The notes under the pieces: generated by a model
Database searches by the model: none
Seen by the model: only the letters and a program-made list of their open reading frames with translations
Told to the model about the DNA's origin: nothing
In this document: piece by piece, positions 38,716 to 46,255 of the stretch
Layout: each line of letters begins with the position of its first letter
Position numbering within the stretch: the stretch's first letter is position 1
Source of the DNA: Oerskovia enterophila
GTDB taxonomy: Bacteria; Actinomycetota; Actinomycetes; Actinomycetales; Cellulomonadaceae
Length of the DNA: 64,000 nucleotides
Assembly: GCF_001692445.1 (NCBI RefSeq)
Contig: NZ_MAQA01000014.1
Coordinates: forward strand, 24,806-88,805
Direction of reading: 5' to 3'
Position numbers and translations under genes: made by a program

Positions 38716-38988
38716 ATGAGCACCGTGCCCGGAGCGGAGGCCTGGCGAGACGCCGGGCTGGTCACCCCCGACGACGTCCCCACGAACCTGGTCGAGGAGG
38801 AGTCGCAGGGCGACCCGCCGCCCTCGCCCGAGGACGCCGAGGACTACACCCCGGGGACCCCGCGGCCCGACCTGGACGGTGAGGCCGCCGAGGCCGACGT
38901 CGTCGAGCAGGCTGCTGTGGTCCCGGTCGGCGAGGGCGGGGACGAGGATGCGGACGTCCCGGGCGCTGTCGGCGGCGACGGCGCGTGA
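38716..38988 (+). CDS. Small acidic protein, function unknown
   Basis: 90 residues, strongly acidic (many Glu/Asp), with an ordered-looking start (EAWRDAGLVTPDDVPTNLVEE) and a disordered Pro/Gly/Asp tail. A good GAGAGGAG element precedes ATG 38716. No family recognised. It could be cotranscribed with the C39-like gene 30 bp upstream, but nothing shows a shared role. Confidence 0.6.
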   Translation: MSTVPGAEAWRDAGLVTPDDVPTNLVEEESQGDPPPSPEDAEDYTPGTPRPDLDGEAAEADVVEQAAVVPVGEGGDEDADVPGAVGGDGA

Positions 38989-39064
38989 GACCGCATGACC
39001 GCCCGTGACGCAGCCGTGACCTGCCCGGCGGGGCGGACGTCGGGTGCACCCGTCCCGTGCCCGG

Positions 39065-39070
39065 TAGCGT
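39065..39070 (+). promoter_or_regulatory. -10 hexamer of add
   Basis: TAGCGT, 6 nt before ATG 39077. Confidence 0.5.
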
Positions 39071-39076
39071 GAGCGC

Positions 39077-40189
39077 ATGACCTCCACACCCTCCTCAGTG
39101 AGCGAGACCGTCGCGGCGATCGCCGCGCTCCCCAAGGTCGTCCTCCACGACCACCTCGACGGCGGGCTGCGCCCCGCGACGATCATCGAGCTGGCCGCCG
39201 CGATCGGGCACGACCTGCCCGCGACCGAGCCGGACGCGCTGGGCACCTGGTTCGTCGAGTCGGCCGACTCGGGCTCGCTCGTGCGCTACCTCGAGACCTT
39301 CGACCACACCATCGCCGTCATGCAGACGCCCGAGGCCCTCGCGCGCGTCGCCCGCGAGTCCGTCCTCGACCTGGCCGCGGACGGCGTCGTCTACGCCGAG
39401 CAGCGCTGGGCCCCCGAGCAGCACGTGCAGCGCGGCCTGAGCCTGCAGGACACCGTGGACGCGGTCCAGGCCGGGCTCGAGGAGGGCGTTGCCCTCGCCG
39501 CGGCCCAGGGGCGCACCATCCGCGTGGGCCAGCTCGTGACCGCGATGCGGCACGCCGACCGCTGGCAGGAGATCGCCGAGCTCGCGGTCGCCAACCGGGG
39601 CAACGGCGTCGTCGGGTTCGACATCGCCGGGGCCGAGGACGGCTTCCCGCCCTCGCGCTTCCCCGACGTGTGGCAGTACCTGGCCGACGAGAACTTCCCC
39701 GTGACGATCCACGCGGGCGAGGCGTCGGGCGTCACGTCGATCGCCGAGGCGGTCCACCTGGGCCAGGCCTCGCGCGTGGGCCACGGCGTGCGCCTCATCG
39801 AGGACATCTCGTTCGACGAGAGCCACGGCACCGCGGCCCTGGGGCAGTTCGCCCACTGGGTCCGCGACCACCAGATCCCGCTCGAGCTGTGCCCCGTCTC
39901 GAACCTGCAGACCGGTGCGGCGGGCTCGATCGCGACGCACCCCATCACGCGCCTCAAGGAGCTCGACTTCGCGGTCACGCTCAACACGGACAACCGCCTC
40001 ATGTCGCGCACGTCCATGACCCACGAGATGACGCTGCTCGTCGAGCAGGCCGGCTGGACGCTCGAGGACCTCTACGACGTGACGGCCACGGCCGCGTGGA
40101 GCGCCTTCATCCACCACGACGAGCGCCGCGCGCTCATCGACGACGTCATCCTCCCCGGCTACCAGGAGATCCAAGGAGCACAGCTGTGA
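39077..40189 (+). CDS. add: Adenosine deaminase
   Basis: Hydrolytic deamination of (deoxy)adenosine to (deoxy)inosine, feeding purine nucleoside phosphorylase. The 370-residue TIM barrel has the zinc pair [15 protein letters not shown] with catalytic Glu, and [11 protein letters not shown] near the end. Its stop overlaps deoC (GTGA), linking adenosine use to deoxyribose breakdown. Confidence 0.95.
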   Translation: MTSTPSSVSETVAAIAALPKVVLHDHLDGGLRPATIIELAAAIGHDLPATEPDALGTWFVESADSGSLVRYLETFDHTIAVMQTPEALARVARESVLDLAADGVVYAEQRWAPEQHVQRGLSLQDTVDAVQAGLEEGVALAAAQGRTIRVGQLVTAMRHADRWQEIAELAVANRGNGVVGFDIAGAEDGFPPSRFPDVWQYLADENFPVTIHAGEASGVTSIAEAVHLGQASRVGHGVRLIEDISFDESHGTAALGQFAHWVRDHQIPLELCPVSNLQTGAAGSIATHPITRLKELDFAVTLNTDNRLMSRTSMTHEMTLLVEQAGWTLEDLYDVTATAAWSAFIHHDERRALIDDVILPGYQEIQGAQL

Positions 40190-40893
40190 GCACCGCAGGC
40201 ACGTCCCCCCTGGACCGCGCGTCCCTCGCGCAGTTCGTCGACCACACCCTCCTCAAGCCCGAGGCGACCCGCGCGGACTTCGAGGCGCTCGTCGACGAGG
40301 GCGTGGCGCTCGGCGTCTACTCGGTGTGCGTCTCGCCCTCGGTCCTGCCGCTCGACGGCAAGGGCCTGAAGATCGCGACCGTGTGCGGGTTCCCGTCGGG
40401 CACCCACCACAGCGAGGTCAAGGCCGCCGAGGCGGCCCGCTCGATCGCGGACGGCGCGGACGAGGTCGACATGGTCATCGACCTGGGCGCGGCCAAGGCG
40501 GGGGACTGGGCGTACGTCCAGGCGGACATCGCGGCCGTGCGGGCCGCCGTCCCGGCCCCCAAGGTCCTCAAGGTCATCATCGAGTCCGCGGCACTGACGG
40601 ACCACGAGATCGTCGAGGCGTGCCGCGCCTCGGAGGCCGCGGGTGCCGACTTCGTCAAGACCTCGACGGGCTTCCACCCGGCCGGTGGCGCCTCGACGCA
40701 CGCGGTGTCCATCATGGCGGAGACCGTGGGCGGCCGGCTCGGGGTCAAGGCCTCGGGCGGCGTGCGCACGCTCGCCGACGCTCTCGCGATGATCGAGCAC
40801 GGCGCGACGCGCCTGGGCCTTTCCGGGACCGCGGCCGTGCTCGCGGGCTTCGACGGGATCGAGCCCGCCGAGGGCGGTTCTTCGGGCTACTGA
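40186..40893 (+). CDS. deoC: Deoxyribose-phosphate aldolase
   Basis: Splits deoxyribose-5-phosphate into glyceraldehyde-3-phosphate and acetaldehyde. The 235 residues contain [20 protein letters not shown] and the Schiff-base lysine in [10 protein letters not shown], with the second lysine in [12 protein letters not shown] 40186 follows AAGGAG in the end of add. It needs deoxyribose-5-phosphate from a phosphopentomutase (see 41914). Confidence 0.95.
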   Translation: MSTAGTSPLDRASLAQFVDHTLLKPEATRADFEALVDEGVALGVYSVCVSPSVLPLDGKGLKIATVCGFPSGTHHSEVKAAEAARSIADGADEVDMVIDLGAAKAGDWAYVQADIAAVRAAVPAPKVLKVIIESAALTDHEIVEACRASEAAGADFVKTSTGFHPAGGASTHAVSIMAETVGGRLGVKASGGVRTLADALAMIEHGATRLGLSGTAAVLAGFDGIEPAEGGSSGY

Positions 40894-40958
40894 CCCGTTC
40901 GTCACGACCGAGGGGTGGCCGAGCCTGGACGGGCGGCTACCCCTCGGCACGTCCAGGG

Positions 40959-40977
40959 TTAGGCTAGCCTCACTTCG
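40959..40977. promoter_or_regulatory. IdeR/DtxR-like iron box before the siderophore-interacting protein
   Basis: TTAGGCTAGCCTCACTTCG matches 14 of 19 positions of the DtxR/IdeR consensus and overlaps a TAGGCT -10 (40960-40965), the usual arrangement for iron-dependent repression. Confidence 0.6.
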
Positions 40978-41010
40978 CCATCACCGGCGGAGCGCACCCT
41001 GGAGGACCGT

Positions 41011-41823
41011 ATGACCGACCCCACCCCCCGCAGGCCCGAGCGCGTCGCGACCCACGCCGTGGTGGTGCGCACCGAGCGGCTCACGCCGCACATGATCCGC
41101 GTCGTCCTCGGCGGGGACGGGCTCGACGGGTTCGACGCCGGCCCGTACACCGACCGCTACGTCAAGCTGCTCTTCCCCGAGGCGGCCGGGCCGGAGGGGC
41201 GCGTCCCGATGCGCACGTACACGATCCGCTCGTGGGACCCCGCGGCGCGCGAGCTGGCCATCGACTTCGTCGCGCACGGCGACGAGGGGCTCGCAGGCCC
41301 CTGGGCGTCCGCCGCACGGGTGGGCGACCCGATCTCCTTCTTCGGTCCGGGAGGCGACTACGCGCCGTCGGGCACCGCGGACTGGCACCTGCTGGTGGGC
41401 GACGAGAGCGCGCTGCCCGCGATCGCCGCGGCCCTCGAGGCAGTTCCCGACGGCGTGCCCGTCCTCGCGGTCGTCGAGGTCGCCTCCGCGGACGAGGAGC
41501 AGCCCCTCACCTCGCCCGGAGCGCTCGACCTGCGGTGGGTCCGCCGCGACGAGCACCCCGACCGTGCGCCCGGCGAGGCGCTCGTCGAGGCCGTCGAGAG
41601 CCTCACGTTCCTGCCCGGGACGCCCCAGGTCTTCCTGCACGGCGACGCCGGGTTCGTGCGGACGCTGCGCCGCCACGTCCGCCTCGAGCGGCAGGTGCCC
41701 GTGACGTCGCTCTCGGCGTCGGGCTACTGGCGCCGCGGGCGCACCGAGGAGGGCTGGCGCGCCGAGAAGGCCGACTGGAAGGCCGCCGTGGCGCGCGACG
41801 AGGAGCCCGCGCTGCGGTCCTGA
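41011..41823 (+). CDS. Siderophore-interacting FAD-binding ferric reductase
   Basis: A 270-residue ViuB-like protein that releases iron from ferric siderophores inside the cell. Family features: the FAD segment MRTYTIRSWDPAARELAIDF, the GDESALPAIAAALEAVP region, and the C-terminal SASGYWRRGRTEEGWR motif. A Shine-Dalgarno (GGAGGACC) precedes ATG 41011. No siderophore synthesis or import gene is adjacent. Confidence 0.9.
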   Translation: MTDPTPRRPERVATHAVVVRTERLTPHMIRVVLGGDGLDGFDAGPYTDRYVKLLFPEAAGPEGRVPMRTYTIRSWDPAARELAIDFVAHGDEGLAGPWASAARVGDPISFFGPGGDYAPSGTADWHLLVGDESALPAIAAALEAVPDGVPVLAVVEVASADEEQPLTSPGALDLRWVRRDEHPDRAPGEALVEAVESLTFLPGTPQVFLHGDAGFVRTLRRHVRLERQVPVTSLSASGYWRRGRTEEGWRAEKADWKAAVARDEEPALRS

Positions 41824-41844
41824 TCCGCGGACTTCTGCCCGCAC

Positions 41845-41895
41845 GCCTCGGGCCGCCGCGCGTCCCTGGACGGGGACTGCGCGGCGGCCCGAGGC
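41845..41895. terminator. Hairpin between convergent SIP and mutase genes
   Basis: Perfect 17-bp stem (41845-41861 with 41879-41895); the loop carries a second small hairpin (GTCCC/GGGAC). Confidence 0.85.
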
Positions 41896-41913
41896 GGGCG
41901 CGGGAGGGACGGG

Positions 41914-43740
41914 TCAGATCCCGAGCGCCGCCGCGACGTCGCGGCGGACGTGGTCGAGCCGGGTCCGTGCGAACGCGCGGGCGGCCGTGAGGTCGTCGTA
42001 GCTCGCGTCGGGTGCGACCGGGACGATGACCTCGAGGTAGCACTTGACCTTGGGCTCCGTGCCGCTGGGGCGCACGATGACCCGGGTCCCGTCCGCGGAC
42101 AGCAGCCGCACGCCGTCGGTCGGGGGCAGGCCGTCGAGACCGTCCGACAGGTCGACGACCTCGCTCACGCCCGAACCCGCGAGCGTCCGGGGAGGGGCTG
42201 CGCGCAGCCGTGACATGGCCGCCGTGATCTGGTCCAGGTCCGTGAACCGGGCCGAGAGCTGGTCGGTCACGTGCAGGCCGTGCGTGCGCGCCAGGTCGTC
42301 GAGCGCGTCGACGAGCGTGCGCCCCTCGGCCTTGAGCCGGTTGGCGAGCTGTGCGAGCAGCAGCGCAGCGCTGATGCCGTCCTTGTCGCGCACGTTCTGC
42401 GGGTCCACGCAGTAGCCGAGCGCCTCCTCGTAGCCGTAGACCAGGCCGTCGACGCGCGAGATCCACTTGAACCCCGTGAGCGTCGAGGAGTAGCCCAGGC
42501 CGTGGCTCTCGGCGATCTTGCGCAGCAGCCGCGAGGACACGATCGAGCTCGCGAAGAACTGCGTGCCGGGGGCGGTGCGCAGCCGTTCCGCCCGCTTGCC
42601 GATCTCCTCGCCGAGGAGCGAACCCACCTCGTCGCCGTGCAGCATGCGCCACCCGTTCGAGCGCGCGGTCTCGGCGCCCTGGTAGGTCCCGACGCGCGGG
42701 TCGTAGACGGCCAGCGCGCACCGGTCGGCGTCCGGGTCGTTCGCGATCACCAGGTCCGCCTTGGCGTCCTGCGCGTAGGCGAGCGCGAGGTCGATCGCGC
42801 CGGGCTCCTCCGGGTTGGGGAAGGCCACGGTCGGGAACAGGGGGTTCGCCTCGAACTGCTCGGCGACGCTGATGACGTCGGTGAAGCCCGCGTTCTCGAG
42901 GACCCGGTTGACGACCGCCCCGCCCACGCCGTGCAGCGGGGTCGCGACGATGCGCAGGTCGCGCGCCGCGCCGTCGGACAGGCGGCCCACGGACTCGACG
43001 TAGCCGAGCGCCAGGTCGCGACCGAGGACCGTCCAGCCGTCGGTCGCCCGCGGGACCCGTGCCGCCACGGGGGCGCGGTGGATCGCCGCCGCGATCTCGG
43101 CGTCGTACGGGGGCACGATCTGGGCGCCCTGGCCCGAGTCGGTCACGACCCGCCCACCCAGGTAGACCTTGTAGCCGTTGTCCCGCGGAGGGTTGTGGCT
43201 CGCGGTCACCATGACGCCCGCGTCGGCGCCCAGGTGGCGCACGGCGTAGGCGAGCACAGGCGTGGGGAGGGCCGACGGGAGGATCGACGCCTCGACCCCG
43301 GCGGCGGTGAAGACCGCGGCGCTGTCCTGCGCGAACGTGTGCGAGTGGTGGCGGGCGTCGTAGCCGATCACGACCCGCGGGGTCTGGCCGGGCAGCGCGT
43401 CGCGCAGGAACGATGCGAGACCCGCGGCGGCGCGGATGACCACCGCACGGTTCATGCGGTTCGGGCCGGCCGCCATCTCGCCGCGCAGGCCGGCCGTGCC
43501 GAACTGCAGCGTCCCGGAGAAGCGGTCGCGGAGCTCGGCGCGGGCCCGTGCACGCACCTCGTGGTCGCGCGGGTCGGGGGAGTCGGCCTCCGCGAGCAGC
43601 GTGCGCAGCTCGAGCTGGTCGGCCGGCTCGGGATCCGCCTCGATCCAGGCCTCGACCTGCGCGAGGAAGGCCGCGTGGCCGGCGCCGGCCTCGTACCCGG
43701 GGTCGTCGACCTCGTTGGCCAGGGGCTCGGGGTTCGTCAT
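41914..43740 (-). CDS. Phosphohexomutase-superfamily enzyme (PGM2/PmmB-like), possible phosphopentomutase
   Basis: A 608-residue four-domain alpha-D-phosphohexomutase. The phosphoserine loop is VMVTASHNPPRDNGYK, the metal loop NDPDADRCA, the sugar loop GYEEALGYCVDP, and the phosphate-binding loop RPSGTEPK. Its length and domain make-up match the PGM2 group, whose human member prefers pentose phosphates, and M. tuberculosis PmmB. It sits 1 bp after purine nucleoside phosphorylase in one operon, and no deoB is visible, so I infer interconversion of (deoxy)ribose-1- and -5-phosphate. Phosphomannomutase activity for manC is the alternative. Confidence 0.87.
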   Translation of the reverse strand: MTNPEPLANEVDDPGYEAGAGHAAFLAQVEAWIEADPEPADQLELRTLLAEADSPDPRDHEVRARARAELRDRFSGTLQFGTAGLRGEMAAGPNRMNRAVVIRAAAGLASFLRDALPGQTPRVVIGYDARHHSHTFAQDSAAVFTAAGVEASILPSALPTPVLAYAVRHLGADAGVMVTASHNPPRDNGYKVYLGGRVVTDSGQGAQIVPPYDAEIAAAIHRAPVAARVPRATDGWTVLGRDLALGYVESVGRLSDGAARDLRIVATPLHGVGGAVVNRVLENAGFTDVISVAEQFEANPLFPTVAFPNPEEPGAIDLALAYAQDAKADLVIANDPDADRCALAVYDPRVGTYQGAETARSNGWRMLHGDEVGSLLGEEIGKRAERLRTAPGTQFFASSIVSSRLLRKIAESHGLGYSSTLTGFKWISRVDGLVYGYEEALGYCVDPQNVRDKDGISAALLLAQLANRLKAEGRTLVDALDDLARTHGLHVTDQLSARFTDLDQITAAMSRLRAAPPRTLAGSGVSEVVDLSDGLDGLPPTDGVRLLSADGTRVIVRPSGTEPKVKCYLEVIVPVAPDASYDDLTAARAFARTRLDHVRRDVAAALGI

Positions 43741-43741
43741 C

Positions 43742-44581
43742 TCACACCAACTTCGCGATCTGGGCGAGCAGGGAGCTGATCCGGGGACCGGCAGCCTGGC
43801 CGGCCTCGATGACCTCGCCGTGCGAGAGCGGCGTGGGGCTGATCCCGGCGGCGAGGTTGGTCACGAGCGAGATGCCCAGCACCTCGAGGCCCGCGTGCCG
43901 TGCGGCGATGGCCTCGAGAGTGGTCGACATGCCCACCAGGTCCGCGCCCAGGATCCCGGCCATGCGGACCTCGGCCGGGGTCTCGTAGTGCGGGCCGGGG
44001 AACTGCGCGTAGACGCCCTCGCCCAGCGAGCCGTCGACCGACCTGGCCAGGTCCCGCAGGCGCGGGGAGTACAGGTCCGTGAGGTCGACGAACGTGGCCC
44101 CCTCGAGGGGCGAGGTCGCGGTGAGGTTGATGTGGTCACGGATGAGGACCGGGGTGCCCGGCCCGTGGTCCAGGTTCAGGCCACCGCAGCCGTTGGTCAG
44201 GATGACGGTCTGCGCGCCGGTCGCGGCAGCGGTCCGCACGCCGTGGACGACGTGGCGCACGCCCTTGCCCTCGTACAGGTGCGTGCGCGACCCGAGCACG
44301 AGCGCGTGGCGGACCGAGCCGTCGGCGCGCTCGATCCGGATCGAGCGGGTCGTGCCCACGTGCCCGGCGACGGCAGGCTTGGAGAAGCCGGGGATCTCGT
44401 TCGTGGGGATCTCCGCGACGACGTCGCCCAGGAGCTCGGCAGCCCCGCCCCAGCCGGACCCGAGCACGAGGGCCACGTCGTGCCCCTCGATCCCGGTGGC
44501 GTGGGCGATGTGGTCGGCAGCGGCGCGGGCCACGAGGAACGGGTCGGTGGTGGGGTCGTCGAGAGACAAGGTCGTCGTCAT
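43742..44581 (-). CDS. deoD: Purine nucleoside phosphorylase
   Basis: Phosphorolysis of inosine/guanosine and deoxy forms to base plus (deoxy)ribose-1-phosphate. The 279 residues are of the trimeric (mammalian/mycobacterial) class, with LVLGSGWGG, GSRTHLYEGKGVRHVV, LTNGCGGLN and AQFPGPHYETPAEVRM. ATG 44581 lies 6 nt after TAGCCT. Confidence 0.93.
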   Translation of the reverse strand: MTTTLSLDDPTTDPFLVARAAADHIAHATGIEGHDVALVLGSGWGGAAELLGDVVAEIPTNEIPGFSKPAVAGHVGTTRSIRIERADGSVRHALVLGSRTHLYEGKGVRHVVHGVRTAAATGAQTVILTNGCGGLNLDHGPGTPVLIRDHINLTATSPLEGATFVDLTDLYSPRLRDLARSVDGSLGEGVYAQFPGPHYETPAEVRMAGILGADLVGMSTTLEAIAARHAGLEVLGISLVTNLAAGISPTPLSHGEVIEAGQAAGPRISSLLAQIAKLV

Positions 44582-44587
44582 AGGACG

Positions 44588-44593
44588 AGGCTA
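44588..44593 (-). promoter_or_regulatory. -10 hexamer of the PNP-mutase operon
   Basis: TAGCCT on the minus strand, 6 nt before ATG 44581. Confidence 0.55.
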
Positions 44594-44687
44594 GCCGTTC
44601 TTGGGCCTCGCGCCCCGCCGAAGACCCACCCGGGGACCGGGTGACCGATCTGTCCGCATGCTGACACGGTGACCTCGGACTTCCTGA

Positions 44688-44693
44688 CACAAT
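44688..44693 (+). promoter_or_regulatory. -10 hexamer of lpdA
   Basis: CACAAT, 7 nt before GTG 44701. It overlaps the upstream in-frame ATG 44692, which would then not be in the mRNA. Confidence 0.45.
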
Positions 44694-44700
44694 GGCACCC

Positions 44701-46143
44701 GTGACGAACGAGAACAGTGACCTGCAGGCCAGCCGTATCGTGATCGTGGGCGGTGGTCCCGGAGGCTACGAGGCGGCTCTCGTCGCCCGTCGGCTCGGCG
44801 CGGACGTCACGGTGGTCGAGCGCCAGGGGCTCGGGGGAGCCGCGGTGCTCACCGACGTCGTCCCCTCCAAGACCCTCATCGCGACCGCCGACTGGATGAC
44901 CATCGCGGACCGCGCGGCAGACCTCGGCATCCGCCTGCCGGTCGACACCGTCAAGGCGGCGCACCCGGCCATGCGCCGGCACATGGTGGACCTCGACGCC
45001 GTCAACACCCGTGTCATGGCGCTCGCGGCCGCCCAGTCTGCCGACATCCACGCGCGCCTCGAGCGCGAGGGCGTGCGCGTGCTCCTCGGCGAGGGCCGCC
45101 TCGACGGGCCCACGCGCGTGCAGGTGACGCCCGCGGACGCGGACGAGTCGCCCGTCACGCTCGACGCGGACGTCATCCTGCTCGCGCTCGGCGCGACGCC
45201 GCGCGTGCTGCCGACCGCCGTCCCGGACGGCGAGCGCATCCTCACGTGGACCCAGCTCTACAACCTCAAGGAGCTCCCCGAGCGCCTGATCGTCGTCGGC
45301 TCGGGCGTCACGGGCGCCGAGTTCGCGGGGGCGTACAACGCCCTCGGCTCGGACGTCGTGCTCGTCTCGAGCCGCGACCGCGTCCTGCCGGGCGAGGACG
45401 CCGACGCCGCCGAGCTCATCGAGGGCGTCTTCCGCTCGCGGGGCATGACGGTCATGTCGCGCTCGCGGGCCGAGGCCGCCGTGCGCACCGAGGACGGGGT
45501 CGAGGTCACGCTCGCCGACGGCCGGGTCGTCCAGGGAACCCACGTCCTGCTCGCGGTCGGGTCCATCCCCTCGACGCAGGGGATCGGGCTCGAGGAGGCG
45601 GGGGTGCGTCTCACGCCGAGCGGCCACGTCCAGGTCGACAAGGTCTCGCGCACGTCGGTGCGCGGCATCTACGCGGCCGGCGACTGCACGGGCATCCTGC
45701 CGCTCGCGTCGGTCGCCGCGATGCAGGGCCGTGTCGCCATGTCGCACGCCCTGGGTGACGCCGTGAGCCCCATCAAGCTGCGCACGGTCGCGGCGAACAT
45801 CTTCACGGCTCCCGAGATCGCGACCGTCGGGTACAGCGAGGAGAAGCTCAAGGAGCAGGGCTCCAAGTACGTGACCACGACGCTGCCCCTGGCCCGCAAC
45901 CCGCGCGCCAAGATGCTCGGCATGCGCGACGGGTTCGTCAAGCTGTTCGCGCACCCCGAGGCCGGCGTCGTGCTCGGCGGCGTGGTCGTGGCGCCGCGGG
46001 CCAGCGAGCTCGTCTTCCCGATCACCCTCGCTGTCGCGCACCGCCTCACGGTCGACGACGTGGCCGAGGCCTTCACGGTCTACCCGTCGCTGAGCGGGTC
46101 CATCGCCGAGGTCGCCCGCATGCTCCACCACCGCGAGGACTGA
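44701..46143 (+). CDS. lpdA: LpdA-type NAD(P)H quinone reductase
   Basis: A 480-residue flavoprotein of the disulfide-reductase fold: FAD motif IVIVGGGPGGYEAALVARR, NAD motif IVVGSGVTGAEFAGAY, and FAD-binding GIYAAGDCTG. The redox-active CxxxxC of true lipoamide dehydrogenases is missing (GLGGAAVLTDVVPSKT), and the C-terminal His-x-x-x-x-Glu is replaced (FTVYPSLSGS). Both losses are described for M. tuberculosis LpdA (Rv3303c), which reduces quinones instead. So it should not be counted as the E3 of pyruvate dehydrogenase. GTG 44701 is preferred over ATG 44692 because of the -10. Confidence 0.9.
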   Translation: MTNENSDLQASRIVIVGGGPGGYEAALVARRLGADVTVVERQGLGGAAVLTDVVPSKTLIATADWMTIADRAADLGIRLPVDTVKAAHPAMRRHMVDLDAVNTRVMALAAAQSADIHARLEREGVRVLLGEGRLDGPTRVQVTPADADESPVTLDADVILLALGATPRVLPTAVPDGERILTWTQLYNLKELPERLIVVGSGVTGAEFAGAYNALGSDVVLVSSRDRVLPGEDADAAELIEGVFRSRGMTVMSRSRAEAAVRTEDGVEVTLADGRVVQGTHVLLAVGSIPSTQGIGLEEAGVRLTPSGHVQVDKVSRTSVRGIYAAGDCTGILPLASVAAMQGRVAMSHALGDAVSPIKLRTVAANIFTAPEIATVGYSEEKLKEQGSKYVTTTLPLARNPRAKMLGMRDGFVKLFAHPEAGVVLGGVVVAPRASELVFPITLAVAHRLTVDDVAEAFTVYPSLSGSIAEVARMLHHRED

Positions 46144-46157
46144 GCCACCACGCGAGC

Positions 46158-46186
46158 GGCGCCGCACGCCCAGGGCGTGCGGCGCC
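46158..46186 (+). terminator. lpdA terminator
   Basis: 13-bp perfect stem (46158-46170 with 46174-46186), 3-nt loop. Confidence 0.8.
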
Positions 46187-46215
46187 GTCGGGCACCTGGT
46201 CGTCGCGTGCGACGG

Positions 46216-46250
46216 GGACGGGCCGCGGCCGTGACGGCTGCGGCCCGTCC
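46216..46250 (-). terminator. Terminator of the EEP-domain gene
   Basis: 11-bp perfect stem (46216-46226 with 46240-46250), 6 nt past the stop of the minus-strand gene. With the lpdA hairpin it forms back-to-back terminators. Confidence 0.75.
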
Positions 46251-46255
46251 GCCTC

